Assembly (NCBI GenBank): GCA_003427395.1
Contig: BFEA01000201.1
Coordinates: 772,208 to 836,207, forward strand
Direction of reading: 5' to 3'
Length of the DNA: 64,000 nucleotides
Origin: Chara braunii
Lineage: Eukaryota; Streptophyta; Charophyceae; Charales; Characeae
Position 1 is the stretch's first letter. Each line of letters opens with the position of its first letter. The position numbers were made by a program, and so were the translations under genes. The notes beneath the pieces were generated by a model. That model made no database searches. It was not told the origin of the DNA and worked only from the letters and a program-made list of their open reading frames with translations. Positions 54,250 through 64,000 of the stretch are shown here, piece by piece.

Positions 54250-54340
54250 ATCAAGAGTGTATATTTCCTTTATTTAGTGGTAGATTCATTTGATTCATCT
54301 CATCCTATCGACGAAAGTATCAAGGAGCATGTCACGGGAT
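53725..54340. repeat. Diverged tandem repeat, about 4 units of 115-155 bp, with (CA)n
   Basis: ttcattcaattttgctcatc and ctatcgatgaaagtacca recur at 53745, 53893, 54010 and 54285. Each is followed by CA-rich sequence. The third unit is broken by the adapter remnant at 54084. Confidence 0.75.
54084..54111. other. Nextera mate-pair adapter remnant
   Basis: TACACATCT then AGATGTGTATAAGAGACAG, 28 of the 38 bp of the junction adapter. A (CA)n run ends directly at it, and the same context, ctttctcatacacacac, occurs on both sides (54049, 54168). The join here is artificial. Confidence 0.95.
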
Positions 54341-54389
54341 TGGAGACTTACCTGTCTCTCTCTCTCGCTCTGCAACACGATCCGTCACG

Positions 54390-54850
54390 AACCTCAGCAC
54401 ACCACGACCACTACACGGGGACACGACAGATACAAGCGCGCTTTCCAACGAGTCTGGCGGATGACGGCCGACCTCATGACGCCATCGGCGCTTGCAACAC
54501 CCGCCCCTCAAATCTGCACCCTCGTATATAGTAAGTAGCAGATGCATGGCCGCGGTCATGATCCATCTTGACATGCAACATACTGAGACCACAACACGTG
54601 GGGCACGGTTGGCGCAAGCGTGCATTCCAACATCCGATCGAGTGTCGGGTAAACCTCATGACGACATCGGCGGATGCATCACAGATCCCACGGCCGCCTG
54701 CGCCACCGCTCCTCGACGCCTCCCAGATGACAATGAGTACAGAGCCTCCTCACCAGGTCGCATCGCCTCCCATTTAACCGCAGCGACACCACGACGCAGC
54801 ACGACCCTTTAGCATGGCGAGGTCACGACATGGGGATTCGACAAACGGAA
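54390..54850. repeat. Diverged tandem repeat, about 200 bp, 2-3 units
   Basis: acaagcgcgctttccaacga, ctcatgacgccatcggcg and gcaagcgtgcattccaacat, ctcatgacgacatcggcg are paired at about 190 bp. A partial third unit lies near 54850 (aagtgtgcactccaacaag). Confidence 0.65.
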
Positions 54851-55365
54851 GTGTGCACTCCAACAAGTCTCGATGATGACATGTATGTCTCCCTCCTCTC
54901 ATCTCTCTCCTCCTTCTTCTTCGTCACGCACATCCCTTCTTCAACGCACTTCCTCCCCACTCGCTACTCAATATGCCACACCCTTTTACCCCACGGCCCT
55001 GCCTGTAACAAGGTTTGACCGGGCTACGATCGAGATGAATCATTGTAGGCTACGTTTAAAATGGATCTGCCCCAATATCGGGGCATATTAATTAAGGTAC
55101 TTGTGGTAAGTGAGCTGTGAAAGCAAAAAAAAAAAAAAAAAAAAAAATCAACACAAAATATATATTAAAAAAAATCAAGAGAATGAAAAATAAAAGAAAA
55201 AAAAACTAACAAAATCTAACTGTTAACTCCCCTAACCTGCCAAGTGTCAGGCCTGCTCTTCTCGGTTTCAACTAACCAACTAACCGTAACTAACTCCAAT
55301 GCTAAGGTTGTGGGTTCGATCCTCGACCGAGTAAGCCCAGGTAAAAACGTTGCAGAGGTCCTTCA
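54851..55365. other. Intergenic with A run and tRNA-like box
   Basis: A run 55123-55147. At 55296-55325, gctaaggttgtgggttcgat and cctcgaccgag resemble a tRNA box B with T-stem. Box A is not clear, so at most a decayed SINE head. Confidence 0.4.
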
Positions 55366-55904
55366 ACACAGGATTCGTGAAAACCCAACAAAACCACAAA
55401 ACCCAACATTTTGTGTAAAGTGAAAAAGTAGAAGTCAAACTTTTATTTTTTATTAAAAAAAAACACATTTTTAACCACTTTCTGAGAGACAAGGCAAAAA
55501 ATCAAGCAAATAGTCCAGTGATCCTTAAGATGTGGGGGAAAACTCTTTCTTGCAAAGATCCTGTTATAGGACTATAAGTGATTCTCAATGGACTTGCAAA
55601 AAAGCAGAGCTCCAATAAAACAAACTCGAAAGTTGTAAAAAAACAGTTTTTGTGAATTCTGGCATATAGGACTATATGCCGTTTTCAACATTTATAGACT
55701 GTATAAAGCAATTTTGAAACTTACAGTAAAATCTTTGTCAAAAAATATATGTTATGTAAAATAATAACACAAACAACTTTTGTCCCAGAGACATCTTAAA
55801 ATTCTTAGTCAAATGCAAGCTAAAAATAAAAAACCAAAAAAATAAAAATAAAAATAACATTTAAAAAAAAGAAAATTTGCCCACAGATGAAAGAATATGT
55901 TATG

Positions 55905-56904
55905 AACAGGGGATCCGTGAAAACCTCATAATCGGAGAAAACCTAACATTTGTTATAGCATGAAAAAGTAAAAGTCAAACTGTTGTTTTTTACACAAAAA
56001 ATATGTTTTTAATCGTTTTGCAATAAAGGAGGCAAAAAATCAGGTAAAAAGTCTAGCGTTCCTCAAAATGTCCAAGAAACCATTCCTTGCAAAATGTTTT
56101 TATATGACTATAAGTCATTCTCAGTAGACAGGCAAAAAAACAGAGTTCAAACAGGGTAATTTTTAACGACGACAAGGCAAACTTGAAAGATGTAAAAAAA
56201 AACGTGTTTTGGTGAATACTCATTTATAGGACTATAAGTCAGTTTCCGCAGTTAGGTAAAAACCAANCTCTGCACAAAANANTTTATANGACTATAAATC
56301 ACTTTTGAACTTAACAATAAAACCGTTATCAAAAAATATATGTCATTTAAAATAAGAATACAAACAATTTTTGCCTCGGAGACACCTTGAAATTCTTAGC
56401 CAAACACGAGTTTAAAATAAAAATATAGGGAAAAAAATTAAAACAAACAATAATTGTTTGCGCGTTCGAAAACCCCCCGAATATGCTTGCGCGTTAAAAA
56501 TAATTATATTCGTCCATGTATGGGAAACCATGTTCAAGCAAACGTATTCACGAACAGGATAATATGTTTGCGCGTTCGAAAACCCCCCGAATAAATTCAT
56601 TGTGCTACACATCTTATAGAACTATAAACACAATTTTTTTGGATAACAAAACATCAGGATATTTCAGTTCTTGAACCTACGGTGCTTCACCAGGTCGTGA
56701 TTTTCTATGAAAAAAAACGGTTTTTTTCCTCGCCCCCTCCAGTAATTCTGAAAAATTAATTGTTTGTTCTTTTTTTTATGAATGTTTCACTTCACATAGA
56801 ATTTTGTTCCTGGAGGAGACCTGAAAAACGTACTATCATAATCTTGAATAGATTTCGTGCAAACCTAACAATTTGTTTTGTTAGGTTTTCACGAATCCTA
56901 TGTT
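55905..56904. mobile_element. Family E element E2, nested in E3
   Basis: About 1 kb, ends AACAGGGGATCCGTGAAAAC and GTTTTCACGAATCCTATGTT. Flanked by ttatg (55900-55904) and ttatgg, a 4-5 bp target duplication. Very similar to E1 (most of 48013-48965), with an extra about 100 bp near 56450-56550. Several ambiguous N bases (56266-56289) lie in its A-rich interior. Confidence 0.88.
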
Positions 56905-57209
56905 TATGGCGAACGTATTAAGTACTATTAACAAACAAGATAACACGTTCGCACGTTTGCCAAACCCTCGAATATGTTCGTCGTGATACTCAACTTATTG
57001 GACAATAAACATGATTTTTTAAGATTAAAAGAAACATGAATATTTCAATTTATAAATATATGATGCTCCACCTAATAATGATTTACTATGAAAAATATTA
57101 TTTTTTTCCTCACCACTTCCAGTGGTTATCAAAAATATTTTTTTATTCTTTTTTTTTATTTGTTTTTTTACTTTGCAAAGAATCTTGCTCCTGTAGAATG
57201 TCTAAAAAA

Positions 57210-57645
57210 CTAGGTTGTTTTCTTGGACATCCGGGACCCCTCGGTTGTCCGACCAGACGCCTGGTCGGACGTCGGACGGTCTCGGACCGGACAATTGTTT
57301 TTTTTGAAAAAAATCATGTGGCTTCTACCTTGCATAAGGTGTATGCCACCAAAATTTTGGTTCATTTGAGCCAGTAAAAAAAAAAAAAAATCTTCTAAGT
57401 TTCTAATCCCCACCTATACTCCTCCTATCCCCACCCAAACCCCTCGTACCCCCCCCTCCCACCCCAAATAGCACCCTATCACCAAATGCTCANNNNNNNN
57501 NNNNNNNNNNNNNNNNNNNNNNNNNNNNNNNNNNNNNNNNNNNNNNNNNNNNNNNNNNNNNNGGGATCCCAGACAACCCCCCTACCGGACAGTTGGGGGA
57601 GACGTCCGGCCGAGACGTCTGGCCATCGGACGACTGGTAACCTAG
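57210..57645. mobile_element. Family F-like (hAT-like) element nested in E3
   Basis: Ends CTAGGTTGTTTTC and CTGGTAACCTAG match the family F ends (CTAGGCTACCAG). Flanked by CTAAAAAA (57202-57209) and CTAAAAAT (57646-57653), an 8-bp target duplication. The interior is rich in gtccga and tcggac inverted motifs and includes a 70-N gap (57493-57562). Confidence 0.75.
57493..57562. other. Assembly gap, 70 N
   Basis: Lies inside the nested hAT-like element. The GC-rich inverted motifs around it may explain the failure to assemble. Confidence 0.98.
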
Positions 57646-57733
57646 CTAAAAATTGTATTCTCAGAATCCTAAATAAATTTCATTCAAACTTGATTTTTTT
57701 TTTGGGGGGGGTTCACGAATCCTATGTTCTTCA

Positions 57734-58864
57734 CAAAAGGAGTTAGCTTCGGGGTCGAGTGGATTCGTTCCTTACACCCTTCGCTTGAAAGTTGCACCTT
57801 AAACCTACAGGGCTAGTTCCTACTCTAGTTAAGATAAAAGTCGCTCAGGTATAAGAAGAGTCTCGGGGCTTAACCCACCTAGAGGCCTTAGCCCGTTTCT
57901 AAGTCTGTGTGTGCGCACGCTTGCCGGGCTGTATGCCTGTCCGAGTGCTTGTCGGCTTGAGCGTGTGTGTGACCTGCAAGGGCACTTGGTGTACAAGAAG
58001 ACCCGAAGAACCTTCACTTACCTATCACCATGACATTGAGGGTCACAGCGAGGAAAACACTCAAGTGGCGAGGAAAGAGGTCCGCGACACTTAAGAGTTG
58101 CGAAAAACACTCAAGTAGCAGGTAAGCCGGTACCACACCAAGTAGAGGTAGATGTGTCGGGTACTCAAGGCCGAACAGAAGAAGACAAAAGTTGGTATTT
58201 TATAGGTCCAGCACCGGGAGTTAGGCATGTACTAGTTCAAGCAAGCCAAATCTAGGCCCCATGCGGACGATATCAGAGCTTGCAACGGTGTCTCCCTCTG
58301 CAAAGGGACAAAGGCACCGGTTGTTTGGGTGGCCACGTGGTTAGGAAGTTACCGCCTAAGAGGCAACTTCCTTTATATATACGGGAGGATAAGGTAGTGC
58401 CTCAACCTCAGTCACGACATACAAGTTATTAAAGGTACCGCTCAAACAAGCGCTAGTAATCCGGGCACTACACCAACCCTGATGATCACACACTAATAAT
58501 CGTTCCGGCCGTATGACCGGTGCATATATTAATTTATCATGAGTAATGTACCGACGATTAAGTCTCAGTATGCGTTGTATGTCTTCCTGACATAACACTA
58601 ATCCAATCGACCCTTCGACCTTTTTAGTACCGATTCTAACCATCAGAGCGTAAGTCACAATAATGCGCGTGCACACTTAACAAAATTTTCTCACCGATTC
58701 GCCCCAACCTCAATGGTAAAGGAAATCGTTTCAAAGTGTCGCAGAAAAACTCGTACACTTTTAAGTTCAGACCGACTTCGTTATGACAATTGAAGTTGAC
58801 TTTGCGTCGACTGCAAAAACATGAGCAAATATCCTTGTAAGGGTGTTTGCTCTGACAATGGACC
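57734..58864. other. Intergenic, no gene seen
   Basis: A TATA-like ctttatatatacgg sits at 58370 and a gatatcagagctt string at 58267. Neither has partners that would establish an LTR. gaggaaaacactcaagtggc is partly duplicated (58050, 58105). Confidence 0.35.
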
Positions 58865-58975
58865 CTTGCAAGCATAACTTTTTACCTCTATTCGGTGAAG
58901 GGATGTTACCTCTCTCGGTGGAGGGAGGTAACAACATGTTTGCCCTTTTGCCCTAGGGTTTAGGGTGCAGAGCTG
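58865..58975 (+). repeat. Dispersed repeat R, copy 3 (partial)
   Basis: ttacctctctcggtggaggg and aggtaacaacatgtttgccc match 36372-36418. Confidence 0.65.
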
Positions 58976-59190
58976 GGGCCACCGATGAGGCCGGGCTAAC
59001 ACAAGAACTGAACATTTGCTAGTAACAGTGCCTCCCTTTTCATCTTCCCCCACCCCTATTGGGTAGTAATAGTGTCTAAAACCAATACTTTTCCACACAC
59101 CACACGCAACCCACGCACACGTGCATTCACACCCGTGTTGCCCGTGTTGACAGAAGACCTTACAAATATCGATTGGGAGGAATTTATCGG
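58976..59190. other. Short intergenic stretch
   Basis: No feature recognised. Confidence 0.3.
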
Positions 59191-59320
59191 ACTTTTTGAG
59201 TTGGTTGGCACCGAGTGTACCAAAGGTGGCCTTGGGGTTGAACCCGCAACCTCCTTTTCCCAAATGAAGAATAAATAGTAGCTTATAAAAAATAAAAAAA
59301 AATAAAAAAATAATTAACAA
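59191..59320 (+). mobile_element. Possible tRNA-derived SINE end
   Basis: Box-A-like TTGAGTTGGTTGGCACCGAG (59197) and box-B-like GGGGTTGAACCCGC (about 59233) lie about 35 nt apart, followed by an A-rich tail (59285-59315). No second copy is seen in the window. Confidence 0.4.
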
Positions 59321-59429
59321 CAGTTCGTTTGTTCATTTCGACACTACGGTAGCCAGTTCAACATGCGTTTTCCAATAGACAGAGATATGTGGCCGGCGGC
59401 AGAAAGGCACACTGACGCATGGAACTGTT

Positions 59430-60599
59430 CATAAACAGAACATGTGCTCAAGGGCTTCGCTCCACTACTTTAGACTCCCAAAGTTTCAAGAGTATCGCCT
59501 TGCTCCACTTGTTCTAGACTGAAACCCATGACAACACCCTTTGAGAGCTGTCGGAAATCGCTCTTGAAGGACACTCTCCATTTGTTTAGAGTTCACAACC
59601 TGCAACGCTCAGGTTTTCGAGCGTCCTCTTTTCTACCTCCGCTCCGGGCTCCTTTTTTCCGAGTGTGCCTTATGCCCTGACCATCAGAACTAGTTGGCGC
59701 TCATTTAGCGGTGTAGAAGGGCTGTCATGTAGTGCTGAGAAATTTGCTAGTGCTTTTATTGTTCTTGAGTCTGGAGTAAGGGCAAAGGGCCTCGCTCCAC
59801 TATTCGTGACTCACGAAAAAATTCGGGAGTGACCGAAATACTCCAGAAGCACTCACAAAATTCAGATACCGTTTCTAGAGTAAGTGGAGCAAGGGCGGTT
59901 ACTCTCGAAACTGGACTGCAAGAGTACCGAACCTCCCCAGCGGGTTCCACTTTCGAAATGGCATCTTTCACAGGGTGCAGCTCTGCCAACCTTGAATTTT
60001 AGAGTCGTGGGATGACGGATCTCCAAGGGTCCCGATTGCCCACAATACAAGTTGAAGGAAACAGGCTTCGGGAGGAGGAAGAGCGCTTCGAAAGCGGTTA
60101 AAAAAAGAAAAAAATCAGGGACTGCATAAAGTCACGTTCTAGCGGTGGATACCTTCCGGTGAGCGGCTTTCAAGTTGTCATCTTGTGGGCGCCCCTCGTC
60201 CGAACGGTGCTCCCGCAAGTCTGTTTGATCCGCTGTTCCACTCAGAAGCGGGTCCCAAGCTGGGAGTGAGTACTTACAATTTTCGTGAGCGCTTGTACAA
60301 CGCTACACGACATCGCCAACTCGTTCTGACGGTCGCAGCAGGAGGCACACTCAGGAAAAAAGAGGTCGGAGCGGGGGTAGGAGGGAGGACGTTAGAATCG
60401 TGAGCGTCAAAGGCTGTGAACTCTATACAAATCGAGAATGCCCTTAGAGAGCGTTTTCTGACAGCTCTCGAAGGGTGTTGTCATGAGTTCGAGTCTAGAG
60501 TAAGGGCATACTCACATAGACCTACAATCCCAAAATCCCAAAAAAAAGGGGAAAAGGCCGGTCACGCGGATCTACCAAATTTGCAAATGTACTATTCCT
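59430..60599. repeat. Family J repeat cluster upstream of GapC
   Basis: Recurrent, partly inverted strings: cttcgctccactactttaga (59456), agtctggagtaagggcaaag (59768), ctgacagctctcgaagg (60459) and its inverse cctttgagagctgtcgg (59538), and agtctagagtaagggcatac (60493). They form a scrambled family reaching 62.1 kb, and gggcatactcaca also occurs at 19.7 and 24.4 kb. No coding signal. Confidence 0.6.
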
Positions 60600-61245
60600 G
60601 TGCCCATTTGTCAGCGGCCTGGGAAGCCGCAGGGCAAGGGATTTTGCGGTCACCTCTTGAGGTGACCGCAAATGCGCTATTTCATTTTTCGTATTTTCTT
60701 CAAAAAATGGCAAAAATTCATTCACAAAAGTTCTTGCGCAATTTGTGGATGGCGCCCTGTGACCAGCCAAGTACTAAATCCCCATTTATCAAGACGGCCG
60801 CGACCTTGTCCCATCTAAAAAGGTATGTCAGTGTGACGTGAATCATGCCCAAAACCTCAAATCGGCGCTTCCCAAATCCACATATATGTTGCGGATTTGG
60901 GCGAGTATGCCCTAAGTGGAGCGAGGCGTTACTCTCTAAAGTTCGAGACTCTAGAGTAGTGGAGCAAGACCCATACTCACACTGCGACCCCAAATCCTTG
61001 GGAAGGGCCGATTTTAGGTTTTCAGCAGGGTTCACGTCACACTGCTGTACCTTTTCAGATGGGACAAGGTCGCGGCCGTCTAGGGAAATGGGGATTTGGT
61101 ACTCGGCTGGTCCCACGGCGCCATCTACAAATTGTGCAAGAACTCTTGTGAAATAATTTTCGCCAATTTTAGAAGAAAATGCAAAAAAAAAAAAAGGGCA
61201 ATCCCTTGCCCCGCGGCTTCCCAGGCCGCTGATAAATGGGCACAC
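60600..61245. repeat. 0.65-kb inverted repeat
   Basis: The left arm (60600-60880) and right arm (about 60985-61245) are complementary over about 250 bp. Pairs include gcagcggcctgggaagccgc-like ends, tgcgcaatttgtggatggcg with cgccatctacaaattgtgca, and cggccgcgaccttgtcccat with its complement. The similarity weakens toward the centre. The left arm carries an extra perfect palindrome (60644-60671). A 200-codon minus-strand frame crosses it, but the other arm has stops in the equivalent frame. Confidence 0.85.
60644..60671. repeat. Perfect 28-nt palindromic hairpin
   Basis: TTGCGGTCACCTC, TT, GAGGTGACCGCAA: a 13-bp perfect stem with a 2-nt loop, present in one arm of the large inverted repeat and absent from the other. 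Confidence 0.9.
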
Positions 61246-61794
61246 CAAGAGCACGGTTCCACTAGCAAGGAGTAAGGTAAACTGTGTCCCACAAACACCT
61301 TTGGGACATCTGCGGGACATCGTCCAACCACTGATGCAGGAGAATCAGATGGCAGAGAATCTGCGAGGGATTTATATTCTGAAGTGGTGTTTTTTTTTTT
61401 TTTTTTGTGCTTTCTCTTTCCATTCCCAAGAATGGCAGGCGGGAAAAGAAAATAGAAAGACTCATTTTGATTGGCAGCTCTTCAAAAGATGAAAAAAATC
61501 AAGTACTGGAAGAGCATGTTTTTGACCCCCTTCTTTTTTCCGGTCAATCCAGTACCTCGATTTTCTCTCAAAATATACGAAATGCACGCTTCAGCATGGC
61601 AACCGTCAGAGAAGGGAGTCCCATCAGGCACACGAAGGGACTCCCTTGCAGTGGTACGCGAGACTGCAACTATCACGTACCACTCTGTCCTGATTAGGCA
61701 TTGGCTACGTGGGACGGGAGGGTTAGTGGGACGCCAACACTTTCAAAAGTAGGCCTCCTTCCCATCTTGGGAAATGTAACGTCGCCATTTTTAT

Positions 61795-61825
<31 letters not shown>

Positions 61826-61984
61826 TCTTTTTTCCTTTTCTTACAGTGCCGCAATAGTACCCCAATAGTACAGTGCCTCCTTCCAAATAGGCCATGCTCG
61901 TGTGGTAGTGGAACCGTGCCCCAATAGTACATTTCGTACTTCGGCAAAACTGTGTGATCGGCCCGCGACCCTTTTTTTTTGTGG
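61246..61984. other. Intergenic with T run, no gene seen
   Basis: T run 61388-61405, attattattatttatttattt at 61797-61825, and a duplicated ccccaatagtaca (61859, 61920). No gene. Confidence 0.45.
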
Positions 61985-62110
61985 GGATTTGGGATTATAG
62001 GTCGCAGTGCGACTAATGCCCTGAGTGGAGCTATGCTTCCTTTTGAGTTCTAGACCTCTGACAGCTCTAGAAGCACTGACGAATCTTTCCGTGAGTCTAG
62101 TGCAGTGGAG
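61985..62110. repeat. Family J fragment adjoining the GapC promoter region
   Basis: gggattataggtcgcagtgc, atgccctgagtggagc, ctgacagctctagaagc and cagtggagcgagacg match strings at 59.4-61.0 kb. Confidence 0.6.
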
Positions 62111-63404
<1,294 letters not shown>

Positions 63405-64000
63405 ATCATGTGTGTGTGTGTGTGTGTAGGTCGGTAGAAGCTTACGAGGCCATCCCTTTCTCTTCGTGGCTTCGTTCCTTCGTGATTAGGTGAGCGTGCG
63501 TGGGATCAGTAGGTTGAGGGCATTCGTTGTCATATTCGGCCGTGATTATTGGTTGTGCGCATCATGAACAGTCAGGTCACCATCGTTTTGGTTCTGCTTG
63601 TCATGTCTTGCGTTTTTCCCTAATTCGCGTTTGACTAGTATGGTGCGGGGAAGGAGGGAAGAGTTGCAGATTGAGTACCAATTATGTCAAGTGTTCTGTG
63701 TCTGATCTGTCGGGTTAATGATCGTGGGAGCGAGTGTTATTCGATCGAGTAGTAGTTTGTTAGGTGTAGTGAGCTGTGTTGTTACTCGTCGACTGAGTTC
63801 TCTGTCAGAGGTCGTTTATTTTTTGGTCTCTCGATTATTCGCGTTATTCGGTGCACAGTGGCAGGAAGGAGTGAGAAACCGCGGATGATTAGGGTTGTCT
63901 TTAGGTCGTACTGTGTTAGTTCAGTGCGGTGTTTGTAATCGCTGAGGCAGACTTTTAATCGTGCAACGGATCGGATTCTCTCTCTCCCAGCTTTTTCTCC
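63405..64000 (+). other. GapC 3' flank, probable 3' UTR and downstream DNA
   Basis: (TG)n directly after the stop (63411-63427), then T- and CpG-rich sequence to the window end. No canonical AATAAA is seen. Plant-type genes often lack one. No second gene. Confidence 0.45.

Larger units (their letters stand above)
55366..57728. mobile_element. Family E element E3, split by two later insertions
   Basis: Left end AACACAGGATTCGTGAAAAC and right end TTCACGAATCCTATGTT, flanked by an exact 5-bp target duplication CTTCA (55361-55365, 57729-57733). Its own sequence is 55366-55904, 56905-57209 and 57646-57728. These pieces join in the order expected from E1. E2 interrupts it at 55904 and the hAT-like element at 57209. 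Confidence 0.85.

Noticed and set aside
58260-58390. LTR retrotransposon primer-binding site (gatatcagagctt) and TATA box
   Set aside because: The order is wrong (TATA-like site downstream of the would-be primer site), and no paired long terminal repeat is present in the window.
60718-61320. 200-codon minus-strand frame
   Set aside because: It crosses both arms of an inverted repeat. The equivalent frame of the other arm contains stops, and no domain is visible.

Overview
The window is eukaryotic nuclear DNA that is almost all intergenic and repetitive. The only intact gene I can support is a cytosolic, plant-type NAD-dependent glyceraldehyde-3-phosphate dehydrogenase (GapC) at 62400-63404. 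Its protein resembles land-plant and green-algal GapC. Together with huge gene-poor spacing, many small foldback transposons, many poly(A)-tailed retroposons and two Nextera mate-pair adapter remnants, this suggests a draft assembly of a large streptophyte genome. A charophyte alga such as Chara would fit, but that is inference and not proven by the sequence.

Repeat families are given local labels here. N is a very short poly(A)-tailed retroposon beginning GGGACGCTGG. T is a tRNA-derived SINE. M is another poly(A)-tailed 3' end. F is a hAT-like element (CTAGGCTACCAG ends, 8-bp duplication). E is an about 950-1000 bp non-autonomous element (AACA.AGGATTCGTGAAAAC ends). K is an about 520 bp foldback MITE (CAACAGAAAAATTCCC ends). 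G, B, H, I, L, O, P and Q are smaller inverted-repeat elements. S is a 71-bp element. R and J are dispersed repeats.

Layout: 0-6 kb holds minisatellites and a pair of LTR-like direct repeats. 6-34 kb is rich in retroposons (N, T, M, U2 snRNA pseudogenes, many A or T runs of about 20 nt) and small foldback elements. An 826-N gap lies at 30386-31211. 34-50 kb is AT-rich and holds five K copies, one E copy and, at 37975-39580, a degenerate array of about 20 short hairpins whose stems differ from unit to unit but stay self-complementary; this is the least explained structure. 51-55 kb is microsatellite-rich with a diverged 18S rRNA 3' fragment and an adapter remnant. 55.4-57.7 kb is a nested set of three transposons with a 70-N gap. 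59.4-62.1 kb holds repeat J and a 0.65-kb inverted repeat just upstream of GapC.

There is no operon or gene cluster to interpret. Most open reading frames are short, low-complexity or repeat-derived. Real exons separated by long introns could be hidden in the CpG-rich 12.4-14.9 kb zone or elsewhere, but I cannot show them. Transposon calls rest on terminal inverted repeats, target-site duplications and copy-to-copy alignment by eye, so boundaries are good to a few bases at best.
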